From positions 1 through 64,000 of IMG/VR virus record IMGVR_UViG_3300025435_000010: a DNA stretch of 64,000 nucleotides; one strand, written 5' to 3'. A program made the position numbers and the translations under genes. This DNA comes from a virus. Positions 13,392-19,964 of this stretch are shown piece after piece. Under the pieces are notes generated by a model. It did no database searches, was not told the DNA's origin, and was given only the letters and a program-made list of their open reading frames with translations. Each line of letters starts with the position of its first letter. The stretch's first letter is position 1.

Positions 13392-13420
13392 TTGAAGTTC
13401 CAATCAAATTCCCTTATACT
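13392..13420 (+). promoter_or_regulatory. leaderless cassette promoter for gene 13427
   Basis: TTGAAG, 17 bp, TATACT, GATAGT, ATG 13427. Confidence 0.8.
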
Positions 13421-13426
13421 GATAGT

Positions 13427-13684
13427 ATGAAAAATAAGAACAACGTAACGAACAGAACGGTATCAGAGCTTGTAGACCTCATTTGTGAGCTCCAGACAAA
13501 GAAGGGTAATGGAGACTTCAAACATTCATATGCATTGGGTACAGTGCAGGCCATCTTAGATTGGCACGTTAAGGGCTATACAACTGACCTTCAGGGAACG
13601 ATTAACGATTCATATAACAATGTAAAGAAAGAGATGGATACTTTTGAACCGCTAACAGCAGTCACCGACTACCCAACAGACTAA
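13427..13684 (+). CDS. small hypothetical protein (cassette gene)
   Basis: 85 residues, MKNKNNVTNRTVSELVDLIC. Helical. Similar spacing of LQ-x-INDSYNNVKKEMD to 8534-8800. A TAATATG junction to the next gene. Confidence 0.7.
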   Translation: MKNKNNVTNRTVSELVDLICELQTKKGNGDFKHSYALGTVQAILDWHVKGYTTDLQGTINDSYNNVKKEMDTFEPLTAVTDYPTD

Positions 13685-13685
13685 T

Positions 13686-13757
13686 ATGAAAAAGAGATAC
13701 ATCATTCTATTCATCCTAGCACTCGTTACCATTACCTATCTAACCGATAGCTTCTAA
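13686..13757 (+). CDS. 23-residue membrane peptide
   Basis: MKKRY followed by a hydrophobic span (IILFILALVTITYL) and TDSF. Start fixed by TAATATG. Very short, but one of three consecutive small ORFs with regular junctions. Confidence 0.5.
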   Translation: MKKRYIILFILALVTITYLTDSF

Positions 13758-13760
13758 CAT

Positions 13761-13871
13761 ATGAACATATTCATCCTAGCTCTTGTAATACTATTGGCTG
13801 TATATACCATACCATTCCATCTGATCATAGTAGCTCTCTTAGTAGCGTTACTTGTTAAAGCTCTAAACTAA
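13761..13871 (+). CDS. 36-residue hydrophobic peptide
   Basis: Almost entirely hydrophobic (MNIFILALVILLAVYTIPFH); one long or two short spans. Preceded by AACATATG. Membrane insertion likely; role unknown. Confidence 0.5.
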   Translation: MNIFILALVILLAVYTIPFHLIIVALLVALLVKALN

Positions 13872-13878
13872 TTAACAT

Positions 13879-14034
13879 ATGAATAAACTACAAGAGTATA
13901 TCTTACAGATAGAACGTATTAAGTTACTACAGACTTTGGATTGGGAGAACAAATACACTTCCGAATACAAAGGTGAGAAGGAAGTACTCTACATGCTCCT
14001 AAAGCCTTTACTTAAACAATCTTCTGAGACGTAA
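13879..14034 (+). CDS. 51-residue helical hypothetical protein
   Basis: MNKLQEYILQIERIKLLQTL begins an amphipathic helix; the rest is charged. Preceded by AACATATG. Confidence 0.55.
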   Translation: MNKLQEYILQIERIKLLQTLDWENKYTSEYKGEKEVLYMLLKPLLKQSSET

Positions 14035-14059
14035 GTGACTGTATAGATAGGGATGATAG

Positions 14060-14120
14060 GTGGGGGTTCTAGAACAGAGGTGGTGTTCTAAAATCACATA
14101 GTGGGTTCTAGAACCCCCAC
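14060..14120. repeat. 16-bp inverted repeat with palindromic GTTCTAGAAC cores
   Basis: GTGGGGGTTCTAGAAC (14060-14075) is exactly complementary to GTTCTAGAACCCCCAC (14105-14120); each arm contains the palindrome GTTCTAGAAC. A degenerate third copy (GTGGTGTTCTAAAA) lies between. Could be a hairpin at the end of the small-gene block or a multi-site operator. Confidence 0.6.
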
Positions 14121-14154
14121 GGGGATATAACCCTAAGTACGGGAATTTATAGAT

Positions 14155-14388
14155 GTGAGAAAAGGGGTTGGGGAATTGGATAGACCCATGCCAAAATTTG
14201 TTCGCGGAAAAATTTTTTTAGCGCTTTTTTGGGGAGTTCTCTATATAGGCCTTTTTAAAGCTAAGTATCTATATATGAACGAGTGTACAAGGTTCTGGGT
14301 ACTGTGGTTTATTATATTAAACAATCTAGCCTGGCTTGTTTGGGTAGCCTATACATTCTATGATTTTAGAGTGATAACTATACCGTAA
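14155..14388 (+). CDS. two-span membrane protein
   Basis: 77 residues from GTG 14155, or 66 from ATG 14188 (MPKFVRGKIFL). Hydrophobic segments at about residues 19-35 and 47-68 enclose a short polar loop. The start is uncertain. Unknown role. Confidence 0.55.
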   Translation: MRKGVGELDRPMPKFVRGKIFLALFWGVLYIGLFKAKYLYMNECTRFWVLWFIILNNLAWLVWVAYTFYDFRVITIP

Positions 14389-14430
14389 CCTCTACCTGGG
14401 GGTGTTCAGCTTCTTTAGAGCTATTAGCTA

Positions 14431-14459
14431 TTGCATTCTTTTTATTCATTCATTATAAT
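14431..14459 (+). promoter_or_regulatory. strong promoter for gene 14469
   Basis: TTGCAT, 17 bp, TATAAT, nine bases, ATG 14469; predicted leader about three bases. Confidence 0.75.
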
Positions 14460-14468
14460 AGGACCTAT

Positions 14469-14723
14469 ATGAAGTCTAATACTCTAGTTTTCCTATTACT
14501 CACTATGCTTCTAAGTGCCTGCACGTCAGCCCGAGTAGCTAAGTTCCAATCATTAGGCTCTAAACATAAGATCATTCTCTATAGTGGAGGTGTAGTAGTG
14601 GGTACTTGGCATTCCTCCGGCTATATTCAAAATGAAGAGAAGTCCGATGGCTATTACTTTAAGGATGATAGTACTGGGAAGCTCATTAGTGTATCTGGTA
14701 CAGTGGTAATTGAACAGGAATAA
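14469..14723 (+). CDS. small lipoprotein
   Basis: 84 residues. Signal sequence MKSNTLVFLLLTM with lipobox LLSAC (Cys18), so the product should be lipidated and anchored in the envelope. The mature part is a small beta-rich domain (KIILYSGGVVVGTWHSSGYI). Phage-encoded lipoproteins can block receptor function and exclude superinfecting phages; that role is inference. First gene of the 14.4-17.3 kb envelope block. Confidence 0.8.
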   Translation: MKSNTLVFLLLTMLLSACTSARVAKFQSLGSKHKIILYSGGVVVGTWHSSGYIQNEEKSDGYYFKDDSTGKLISVSGTVVIEQE

Positions 14724-14726
14724 ACT

Positions 14727-14999
14727 ATGGCTACTATTCTAATACCTACCCCTCTTCGGAGACTTACTAACAATGTAGATACTATCCATTGTTCTGGTTC
14801 TACTATTGAAGAGATTATCGATAACCTGGAATTCGGCTATCCAGATATTAAAGAACGTATCTGTAATCCCGATGGTCAGATCCGTTCATTTGTTAATATC
14901 TATTTGAATAACGAAGATGTTCGATTTAGTTCCGGGACGGCTACGCCAGTAAAGGATTCTGATGAAGTCTCTATTGTACCTGCTATTGCCGGCGGTTAG
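14727..14999 (+). CDS. CysO-like sulfur-carrier protein (MoaD/ThiS, ubiquitin-like)
   Basis: 90 residues, the usual length for CysO. The N-terminus MATILIPTPLRRL, FVNIYLNNEDVRF (55-67) and the C-terminal IVPAIAGG with a free Gly-Gly end closely follow mycobacterial CysO. CysO carries sulfur as a C-terminal thiocarboxylate for CysM-type cysteine synthesis. The thiocarboxylating enzyme and the Mec+ peptidase are not seen here, so the host would have to supply them or the protein has another role. Three bases after the lipoprotein gene. Confidence 0.8.
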   Translation: MATILIPTPLRRLTNNVDTIHCSGSTIEEIIDNLEFGYPDIKERICNPDGQIRSFVNIYLNNEDVRFSSGTATPVKDSDEVSIVPAIAGG

Positions 15000-15036
15000 A
15001 CTATTGATAAAGTTCTATAACGTACTAAGTACCTAT

Positions 15037-15237
15037 ATGTCTGTAAGATTCTATGATAGCTTTGTTAAGCGTTTAACCCGGGATCAGGTTCCGGGACCTA
15101 CGGGGGAAGGATCAACCCCTTCTACCGATAGATATATGAAAGATGAAGGTAAGATGAACCCTGAGCTTAAGAACAACCTTCCTAAGCTTACGGACTATAA
15201 GGATAAGTCCGATTCCGGGCCGGGCTCAGAGGCATGA
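15037..15237 (+). CDS. small polar hypothetical protein
   Basis: 66 residues from ATG 15037 (MSVRFYDSFVKRLTRDQVPG). Pro/Gly/Ser-rich and probably disordered. A TTG at 15004 would add 11 residues. No motif. Confidence 0.5.
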   Translation: MSVRFYDSFVKRLTRDQVPGPTGEGSTPSTDRYMKDEGKMNPELKNNLPKLTDYKDKSDSGPGSEA

Positions 15238-15257
15238 AGGATTAGCTTTTTTTCTCT

Positions 15258-15524
15258 ATGAAAGCAGAAGACCTAATTGAAACATTTAATAATCTTAAAG
15301 AAGCCTATAGCAAGGCTATTCTACCGGAGAATATGGAGAGACAGAAAAAGCTTCAAGAATTAGTTGATAATCATAGAGAGAATCTAGAGATATTAACCCA
15401 GCGATTTCAGAATAATAAAATAAGCGCTAATACGTTTAATAAGAAACTTCAAGAGGTAACTGATGAGTATCTAAAGAATTTTAATCTTCTTAATAATACT
15501 AGTATTGATATTAAAGAAGAATAA
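15258..15524 (+). CDS. coiled-coil protein
   Basis: 88 residues, nearly all helix with heptad-like spacing (LIETFNNLKEAYSKA, LEILTQRFQNNKI). No other motif. Transcribed towards the permease gene. Confidence 0.7.
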   Translation: MKAEDLIETFNNLKEAYSKAILPENMERQKKLQELVDNHRENLEILTQRFQNNKISANTFNKKLQEVTDEYLKNFNLLNNTSIDIKEE

Positions 15525-15532
15525 TCTATAAT
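15505..15532 (+). promoter_or_regulatory. promoter for permease gene 15542
   Basis: TTGATA, 16 bp, TATAAT, nine bases, ATG 15542; predicted leader about three bases. Confidence 0.65.
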
Positions 15533-15541
15533 ACTCTGTCT

Positions 15542-16636
15542 ATGGGACACATACTTGACTGGGTTAACTGGTCATATCTAGAAGACGAGATCTATCTGTT
15601 CGTACTCGGTGCGATTATGATTGTATCTGGAATCATTAAGGACAATGGTATCTTCACCGACATTTACGGGTACCTAAAGTCAAAGTTCAAGAGTAACCGT
15701 GCTGTTATCTCTGTGCTTTCCTTCATCAGTGGAGTACTTCCTCTAGAGGGCCGGGCCACAGTGTCTGCAGGTATCCTGGATACAGCTACTTCAAATTGTA
15801 ATTGTGTAGGACATGAAGAGAGTAATAACGAGAGTCGTAAGAAGCTAGGGATTGTTGACTTTTTAACCACCCATCACTTCTATATGTGGTCACCATTGGA
15901 GAAGCCAGTCATACTCCCTATGGCCGCTTTCGGCATTGGCTATACTGCTTGGTTGGGTATGATGTGGCCGTTAATCATTGTTTCAGCTCTCTTCATTGGA
16001 TCTTATATCTGGCTTGGGGTTAGTGAGAATGAAGTTCAGATTCAAGAACAACCTAAGTTTAAACTCTGGGGATTTATTAAGAATGTAGCTCCATTCCTTA
16101 CCGCTATTGTTGGTTACATTCTTATGGGCGGGGAAGGGGTAACCCCTGTTCTTACTATCTTCGGTGCTTTAACTGCCTATTACATTCTTCTCACAAAGAC
16201 ATTCAGTCTTAAGAAGCTTAATAGCTATATCAATTGGACAACAATGCTTATTATCGGTGTTGTCTTCTTTGCTTCCGGCTATATGCAGGAACACCGTGAT
16301 TGGATTGAGAACACTGTACGTCACATTGGTCTTGATATGCATACGTTTAAAGGTGTTGCTATTATTAGTCTTATTACCTTTATTGCTTCCTTCTCTATGG
16401 GATCTGATGGTAAGTTCGCCGCCCTCACCGTCCTCATGAGTTCAATCTTTGGTAAAGAGTATCTCCTTTGGTTCTTTGCTTTAGATTATGCTGGCTATCT
16501 TGTTACCCCGATGCATGAGTGTGTTATGATAGGTAAGCGGTACTTTGGTACAAGCCTTAGGACTTACTATACAGCATTAATTGCTTGGGCTTTACTCTTG
16601 ATTTCCGTCGCCGGTGCCTTTACATTCATCAAGTAA
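15542..16636 (+). CDS. DUF401-family integral membrane permease-like protein
   Basis: 364 residues, about nine to ten transmembrane segments. GVLPLEGRATVSAGILD (about 64-80) and GYLVTPMHECVMIGKRYFG near the C-terminus match the two conserved motifs of the DUF401 family of anion-permease-like proteins; the length also fits (about 380). The substrate is unknown. A full-size permease is unusual in a phage. The outer-membrane barrel gene follows after eight bases, so the pair may move a solute across both membranes. Confidence 0.78.
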   Translation: MGHILDWVNWSYLEDEIYLFVLGAIMIVSGIIKDNGIFTDIYGYLKSKFKSNRAVISVLSFISGVLPLEGRATVSAGILDTATSNCNCVGHEESNNESRKKLGIVDFLTTHHFYMWSPLEKPVILPMAAFGIGYTAWLGMMWPLIIVSALFIGSYIWLGVSENEVQIQEQPKFKLWGFIKNVAPFLTAIVGYILMGGEGVTPVLTIFGALTAYYILLTKTFSLKKLNSYINWTTMLIIGVVFFASGYMQEHRDWIENTVRHIGLDMHTFKGVAIISLITFIASFSMGSDGKFAALTVLMSSIFGKEYLLWFFALDYAGYLVTPMHECVMIGKRYFGTSLRTYYTALIAWALLLISVAGAFTFIK

Positions 16637-16644
16637 TTTAACAT

Positions 16645-17298
16645 ATGAAACATACAAACAAATACATCGCACTAATTACAGCAATACTACTCACAGTTAC
16701 AGCTTATGCTGGTAATGAGAATAAAGCCGTACTCGTGAGTACAAATGAGCCAATTGAATTCAACATCGAACCACACTGGACAGGAATGTATCAGCGTACA
16801 AAGTCTGACGGTCAATGGGGACCATATCAGTGGAATAACACCGAACAACTCTCTATGGGTGCTAACTTTAAGAACGGTTGGGATATAGAAGCTGAAACTG
16901 GTGTTTCGCGTAATACCGGGCTTGATCAACAAACCGGTGGATATACAGAGCTCAAACTTCGCTATACATGGGATCTTGGTAAAGATTGGGCGTTTAGTCT
17001 ACGTGGTGGTCTTGGTGATAGTTATAGCTACACTGATCCCTCGGCACCTAATATTGGTTATTGGCTTGCACAAGTTAAACTCGAGCGTAAGCTTAGTGAA
17101 AGATGGAGTACCTTTGTACGATATGAGCCTGGTAGTCTTCTCAATAGTCAATATGGTGATACATTTGTCAATACCTTTAAGCTTGGTCTAACCTATAAGG
17201 TTTCAAAGAGCGTAGAGCTTGGTACACGGTATATTACCGCCTTTGGACAAAACTATCAGGGTAACGGTGTGGAGACGACTCTTGGCTATTCTTTTTAG
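16645..17298 (+). CDS. outer-membrane beta-barrel (porin-like) protein
   Basis: 217 residues. Signal peptide with likely cleavage after AYA (residue 22), alternating amphipathic strands, and a C-terminal strand ending TTLGYSF, the terminal-Phe signal used by the BAM complex. The size suits a 10-12-strand barrel, as in KdgM-type porins. Roles could be solute uptake with the adjacent permease, or alteration of the surface to exclude other phages. It follows the permease through AACATATG. Confidence 0.82.
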   Translation: MKHTNKYIALITAILLTVTAYAGNENKAVLVSTNEPIEFNIEPHWTGMYQRTKSDGQWGPYQWNNTEQLSMGANFKNGWDIEAETGVSRNTGLDQQTGGYTELKLRYTWDLGKDWAFSLRGGLGDSYSYTDPSAPNIGYWLAQVKLERKLSERWSTFVRYEPGSLLNSQYGDTFVNTFKLGLTYKVSKSVELGTRYITAFGQNYQGNGVETTLGYSF

Positions 17299-17326
17299 GA
17301 ATTCATTAAAACTCATATAGAGATAA

Positions 17327-17332
17327 TAAATA
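17327..17332 (+). promoter_or_regulatory. late promoter TAAATA, 6 nt before ATG 17339
   Basis: AATAAATA followed by CTCTAT and ATG. Confidence 0.6.
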
Positions 17333-17338
17333 CTCTAT

Positions 17339-17785
17339 ATGAGTTCAAGAGATTATCAGCGTATTGATGAAGTCTATCACAATATGTATAGGAATAGGTT
17401 TCATAGAGAAGAGCCTTTTACAATAAATGAAGATGATGCGGCTGCTATGGCCGAAGATGAAGAATATAAGTCAAAAGCTAAATCACATATGCCTGAAGCT
17501 GCTAAGGTGATTATGCACAAGCTTAAGCTTGAATACGGTGACAAGTATAATCCAGAGAAGGCTAAAGCTGCTGTAAAGCATGCCCTTGCTTCAACAACAG
17601 AAGAGGATTGTGAGGAGTGGATGTTAAAACAAGACTACTCACATACACCTGATCAAAAGCAGAACGCTGTAAAGTATTTAAAGAGTGACGAAGAGAATGC
17701 TGAAGAAAAGCATTGTAAATGGGCTGCCCAGGGATGTGATTGCGGAGAGTGTGAGGAGTGTCAAGATAACGCAATAAAGGGCTAA
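17339..17785 (+). CDS. late protein with capsid-targeting-like N-terminus and Cys-rich tail
   Basis: 148 residues. MSSRDYQRIDE-VY matches the internal-protein targeting pattern (hydrophobic-x-Glu near residue 11). The C-terminal CKWAAQGCDCGECEEC holds six Cys and may bind metal. Late promoter directly upstream. Predicted to be packaged; function unknown. Confidence 0.72.
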   Translation: MSSRDYQRIDEVYHNMYRNRFHREEPFTINEDDAAAMAEDEEYKSKAKSHMPEAAKVIMHKLKLEYGDKYNPEKAKAAVKHALASTTEEDCEEWMLKQDYSHTPDQKQNAVKYLKSDEENAEEKHCKWAAQGCDCGECEECQDNAIKG

Positions 17786-17790
17786 GATAG

Positions 17791-18051
17791 ATGAACCAAG
17801 ATACTAATTATATCTTTAAAGCTTACGGTAAGGTTTTAGTAAAAGAAGATATAGAGCAAGAGCTTGGAGTTGATCCAAAGGATGTAGCTGAGTACGACCA
17901 GTTAAAGAAAGATATTTGCTATGATAACTACCCGTTCTGGGACGCATATCATGCAGTAAAAGAAGGAGCTTGGTCAGAGGAAGACTTTCATCAGTGGGCT
18001 TCTTCGGTATGGGCAGCTGGAGCCGACGAAAGCCAAAACTATCATTCCTAA
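17791..18051 (+). CDS. late protein with capsid-targeting-like N-terminus
   Basis: 86 residues. MNQDTNYIFKAYGKVLVKE is closely similar to the start of the next gene (MNKDSNLIFEAYKKKLVNE), although Glu10 is Lys here; VKE at 17-19 is an alternative cleavage site. Acidic body. Same operon as 17339. Confidence 0.7.
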   Translation: MNQDTNYIFKAYGKVLVKEDIEQELGVDPKDVAEYDQLKKDICYDNYPFWDAYHAVKEGAWSEEDFHQWASSVWAAGADESQNYHS

Positions 18052-18056
18052 ATTTT

Positions 18057-18494
18057 ATGAATAAAGATTCGAATCTCATTTTTGAAGCTTATAAAAAGAA
18101 ACTCGTTAATGAGTCTCAAGATCGAGATTACGTACCTTCTTTAGAGGAGATTAAAGCTACTCTGGAAGATGAGTATAAGAAAAGAATAGCCTCTTATGGC
18201 AGTAGAGGTAGTGAGTTAGGTTACGCGGTAAGAAATGCACAAGCAAAACTTAATAACATCGATCAAGAAGCAGCAGAGCTTAAGAAGATTATTGATAATG
18301 AAAAAGAGCAGATAGATAAATGGAATGCTGAAGTAGCAGGTACAGGTAGAACAACTTATACACTTTGGGATGCCCTCTATAGTTTTGTATCTGATACATC
18401 GAAAGATGTAGACGGTTATAGATTCCGTACAACATTTGAAAAGACACCAACTATTCAAATGGCTGAGCTTTATAAAAAGTACCTAAGCAGATAA
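18057..18494 (+). CDS. late coiled-coil protein with capsid-targeting-like N-terminus
   Basis: 145 residues from ATG 18057; the longer frame from 17970 overlaps the upstream gene. MNKDSNLIFE-AYKKKLVNES is a good match to the targeting pattern. A long coiled coil spans about residues 20-90 (LNNIDQEAAELKKIIDNEKE). Likely a head-internal protein. Confidence 0.72.
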   Translation: MNKDSNLIFEAYKKKLVNESQDRDYVPSLEEIKATLEDEYKKRIASYGSRGSELGYAVRNAQAKLNNIDQEAAELKKIIDNEKEQIDKWNAEVAGTGRTTYTLWDALYSFVSDTSKDVDGYRFRTTFEKTPTIQMAELYKKYLSR

Positions 18495-18496
18495 TA

Positions 18497-18628
18497 CTAC
18501 TTTCTTTTCTTACCGGCGTCTGAGCGTTGAGCACGTGACTTGATACCAGCAGCTCGATGATATGAAGCCATAAACTTTTGTGCTTTAGGTGATCCGTTTT
18601 TAATAATATTGTTCTTTGTTGTTGCCAT
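18497..18628 (-). CDS. 43-residue basic protein
   Basis: Minus-strand frame MATTKNNIIKNGSPKAQKFM... ending DAGKKRK, strongly basic. Convergent with 18057-18494 (stops two bases apart). May be a DNA- or RNA-binding peptide. The other frame over the same bases is longer but has no plausible composition. Confidence 0.6.
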   Translation of the reverse strand: MATTKNNIIKNGSPKAQKFMASYHRAAGIKSRAQRSDAGKKRK

Positions 18629-18659
18629 AATACCAAACATAATATAAACTAATTATTAT

Positions 18660-18947
18660 ATGATTTGCAAGAATGTAATAAGAGATATTTCAGGTGCAGT
18701 AATGGCTCTATCGTTCATGATGTGCTATGTTCCGCAGATTATTAAGATTATAAAAACAAAATCTAGTTCCGATATTTCCCCTGCTATGATTTTTCTCGGT
18801 CTTTCAGGTTATATTTTTGGTATGATTTACATGTTCCTTAATGTATTCGGAACCTGGTGGTTACTTAATTACCTGACCGGAATCATAAGTTCCTTAGTTC
18901 TTTTATACTATTGGTACGTTCATAGGAACGATCCTGAGGAACCTTAG
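18660..18947 (+). CDS. SemiSWEET / PQ-loop-like transporter
   Basis: 95 residues with three hydrophobic helices. YVPQIIKIIKTKSSSDIS (about 25-42) is the PQ-loop motif and length and topology match SemiSWEETs, which transport sugars as dimers. Rare in phages. It might feed the glycosylation locus or alter host sugar traffic; both are inference. Divergent from the basic protein upstream. Confidence 0.78.
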   Translation: MICKNVIRDISGAVMALSFMMCYVPQIIKIIKTKSSSDISPAMIFLGLSGYIFGMIYMFLNVFGTWWLLNYLTGIISSLVLLYYWYVHRNDPEEP

Positions 18948-18980
18948 TGCTAGACGTGCCTTGTTCCGAGGAACCCTATG
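18921..18980. terminator. extended hairpin between convergent genes
   Basis: CATAGG/CCTATG form the base of a stem, with CC..GGAAC and GTTCC..GG pairing inside around the stop of 18660-18947. Several GGAAC/GTTCC copies lie within 100 bases. It may terminate transcription from both sides. Confidence 0.4.
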
Positions 18981-19001
18981 TTTATTAGGAACGAAACTAA
19001 A

Positions 19002-19931
19002 TTAACCTTGTGCCGCGGAACCAGTTCCTTGAGTAAATATATTCATGTTAATGTACAGTGCTGCATTACTTGCAAATACATTACTGAGAATGGTACCTGT
19101 ATCCATATTCTTAATAGCCTTTTCATCTACATAATAGAATTCGGCATGTCCATCTGCTGTGATATTAACAATATAACCGCCAAATCTAGGTTTCGTCGCA
19201 AGCTTTGTAACAAGGAACAACTTAAGAACAGCAGCAGCGCCTTCCTCGGCTGTAAATTTATTAGGGGATAGTCCTAAAGCTGTTATTGTTGAATCAATTT
19301 GCTGATATAGTGTCTGTATAGGAACGAATTGCGGCGCAAGGGATCTAAGCTGCTTATTGCTTATAAACTCTTTTATTGTATTAAAAGCATCAACCAATTC
19401 ATTTTCTCTAAATGACATTAGTGAAGGTGGTCCTTGTTTACGCTTCTTAAGTGTTGTTTCGCTTGCAGTTCCAAGAAGTACTTGTATACCGAATATAATT
19501 GACAGAAGCTTGAGATTCTCGCCTTGTGATTCAAATCTGCCCAATGGTATTAAAGAGGCACCTGGCTTAAAGGATTTCACTTCCACACCATGACCATCTA
19601 CAGTGAGATCAGGATGATCTTTACCACGTGTATCGGATACAGTATAATTTTTAGATAGAAGCCAGTAAAGAGCTATTTCACCGTTACCGGATGCTTTTGT
19701 ACCTGCTGTATAGCTCTGAACAGTCTCACCTTTCTTAGGCGGTGTGACAGGAAATAAAAGTTTAAAAATATTAAAATCCTTTTTATCGACAGTAAAATCA
19801 ACGCCGAGTTTGTAATTACCAAATGGTGTCGGTACACTATCAGTACCGAGATGTTTAATTATTACCTGGTTATATTGCTCAGATCCATTTTCTACAGCCT
19901 CGTATAATTCATGATACTCTCTAAAATTCAT
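19002..19931 (-). CDS. PD-(D/E)XK nuclease-like protein with capsid-targeting-like N-terminus
   Basis: 309 residues. GNGEIAL (Glu85), HPDLTV (Pro107-Asp108) and GVEVKSF (Glu117, Lys119) reproduce the E / PD / ExK spacing of PD-(D/E)XK nucleases. The N-terminus MNFREYHELYE-AV is of the capsid-targeting type, predicting packaging and injection with the genome. The C-terminal half has no clear motif. A full TATAAATA late promoter precedes it. It could act on host DNA or competitors early after entry. Catalytic activity is not shown. Confidence 0.68.
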   Translation of the reverse strand: MNFREYHELYEAVENGSEQYNQVIIKHLGTDSVPTPFGNYKLGVDFTVDKKDFNIFKLLFPVTPPKKGETVQSYTAGTKASGNGEIALYWLLSKNYTVSDTRGKDHPDLTVDGHGVEVKSFKPGASLIPLGRFESQGENLKLLSIIFGIQVLLGTASETTLKKRKQGPPSLMSFRENELVDAFNTIKEFISNKQLRSLAPQFVPIQTLYQQIDSTITALGLSPNKFTAEEGAAAVLKLFLVTKLATKPRFGGYIVNITADGHAEFYYVDEKAIKNMDTGTILSNVFASNAALYINMNIFTQGTGSAAQG

Positions 19932-19941
19932 AGTATATAGA

Positions 19942-19949
19942 TATTTATA
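19942..19949 (-). promoter_or_regulatory. perfect TATAAATA late promoter, 10 nt before ATG 19931
   Basis: Exact match to the T4 late consensus on the minus strand. Confidence 0.75.
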
Positions 19950-19953
19950 TGCA

Positions 19954-19959
19954 TAAATA
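19954..19959 (+). promoter_or_regulatory. late promoter ATAAATA, 5 nt before ATG 19965
   Basis: Divergent partner of the minus-strand late promoter at 19942-19949. Confidence 0.6.
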
Positions 19960-19964
19960 ATAAT

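Noticed and set aside
7759-13420. Regularly spaced conserved repeats that could look like a CRISPR array
   Set aside because: The repeats are promoters ending at start codons; the intervals are genes of different lengths, not equal spacers.
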